Below are positions 37,233 to 37,647 of a stretch of DNA of 37,647 nt, piece by piece. Made by a program: the position numbers and the translations under genes. The notes under the pieces were generated by a model. That model did not search any database and had not been told where the DNA came from. It saw only the letters and a list, made by a program, of their open reading frames with translations. Within the stretch, counting starts at the first letter, position 1. Each line of letters begins with the position of its first letter. The stretch is from Deltaproteobacteria bacterium (GTDB taxonomy: Bacteria > Desulfobacterota > Desulfobacteria > Desulfobacterales > SURF-15), in contig JAHEHB010000004.1 of the NCBI GenBank assembly GCA_024644775.1, forward strand, positions 1 to 37,647, given 5' to 3'.

Positions 37233-37647
<415 letters not shown>

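Overview
The window reads as a chromosomal segment of a sulfate-reducer-type deltaproteobacterium (Desulfobacterota, most likely Desulfobacterales). The clues are the 16S rRNA 5' part at the right edge, the ATP synthase operon that starts with a b'/b pair and lacks subunits a and c, a GlmU without an acetyltransferase domain, the order glmU-zapB-zapA-6S RNA-rny-tyrS, and short dispersed repeats of a kind common in that group. The lineage call is an inference from gene order and family knowledge, not from a database search.

Left part (1 to about 16.5 kb, all minus strand): an exopolysaccharide or capsule locus. Transcription runs from a periplasmic Cache-domain protein (16502) through an outer-membrane beta-barrel, a Wza-type export protein, a Wzz-type chain-length protein, a separate BY-kinase-like ATPase carrying an inserted PATAN/DUF4388 module, a TPR protein and an O-antigen ligase/polymerase. 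It continues through a Wzx-type flippase, a methyltransferase, two GT4 glycosyltransferases, a GT-C-like membrane protein and a GT2 enzyme cut by the window edge. Export and assembly genes lie promoter-proximal. The sugar-specific genes lie distal and look more A+T-rich.

Middle (16.6 to 25.1 kb): a small lipoprotein with a HELNH motif, tRNA-Pro(GGG) with its own promoter, an LD-carboxypeptidase, a decayed serine-hydrolase pseudogene, and the cell-shape operon mreB-mreC-mreD-mrdA-rodA. A 32-codon leader ORF overlaps the mreB start by ATGA.

Right part (25.1 to 37.6 kb): a non-coding block with an inverted-repeat element, a strong sigma70-type promoter whose spacer is a perfect 14-bp palindrome, and atpF'-atpF-atpH-atpA-atpG-atpD-atpC. 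A terminator follows, then truncated glmU, zapB and zapA with their own promoter, a 6S RNA candidate, rny, tyrS, two rRNA promoters and the start of 16S rRNA.

A dispersed repeat of about 150-190 bp, with a 9-nt periodic hairpin core, occurs three times (7358, 16632, 21920), and its right end recurs a fourth time (35519). At two sites its terminal TTAGG supplies the apparent Shine-Dalgarno sequence of an essential gene (mrdA, tyrS). This repeat, the PATAN insertion in the BY-kinase, the palindromic atp operator candidate and the mreB leader ORF are the points most worth following up.
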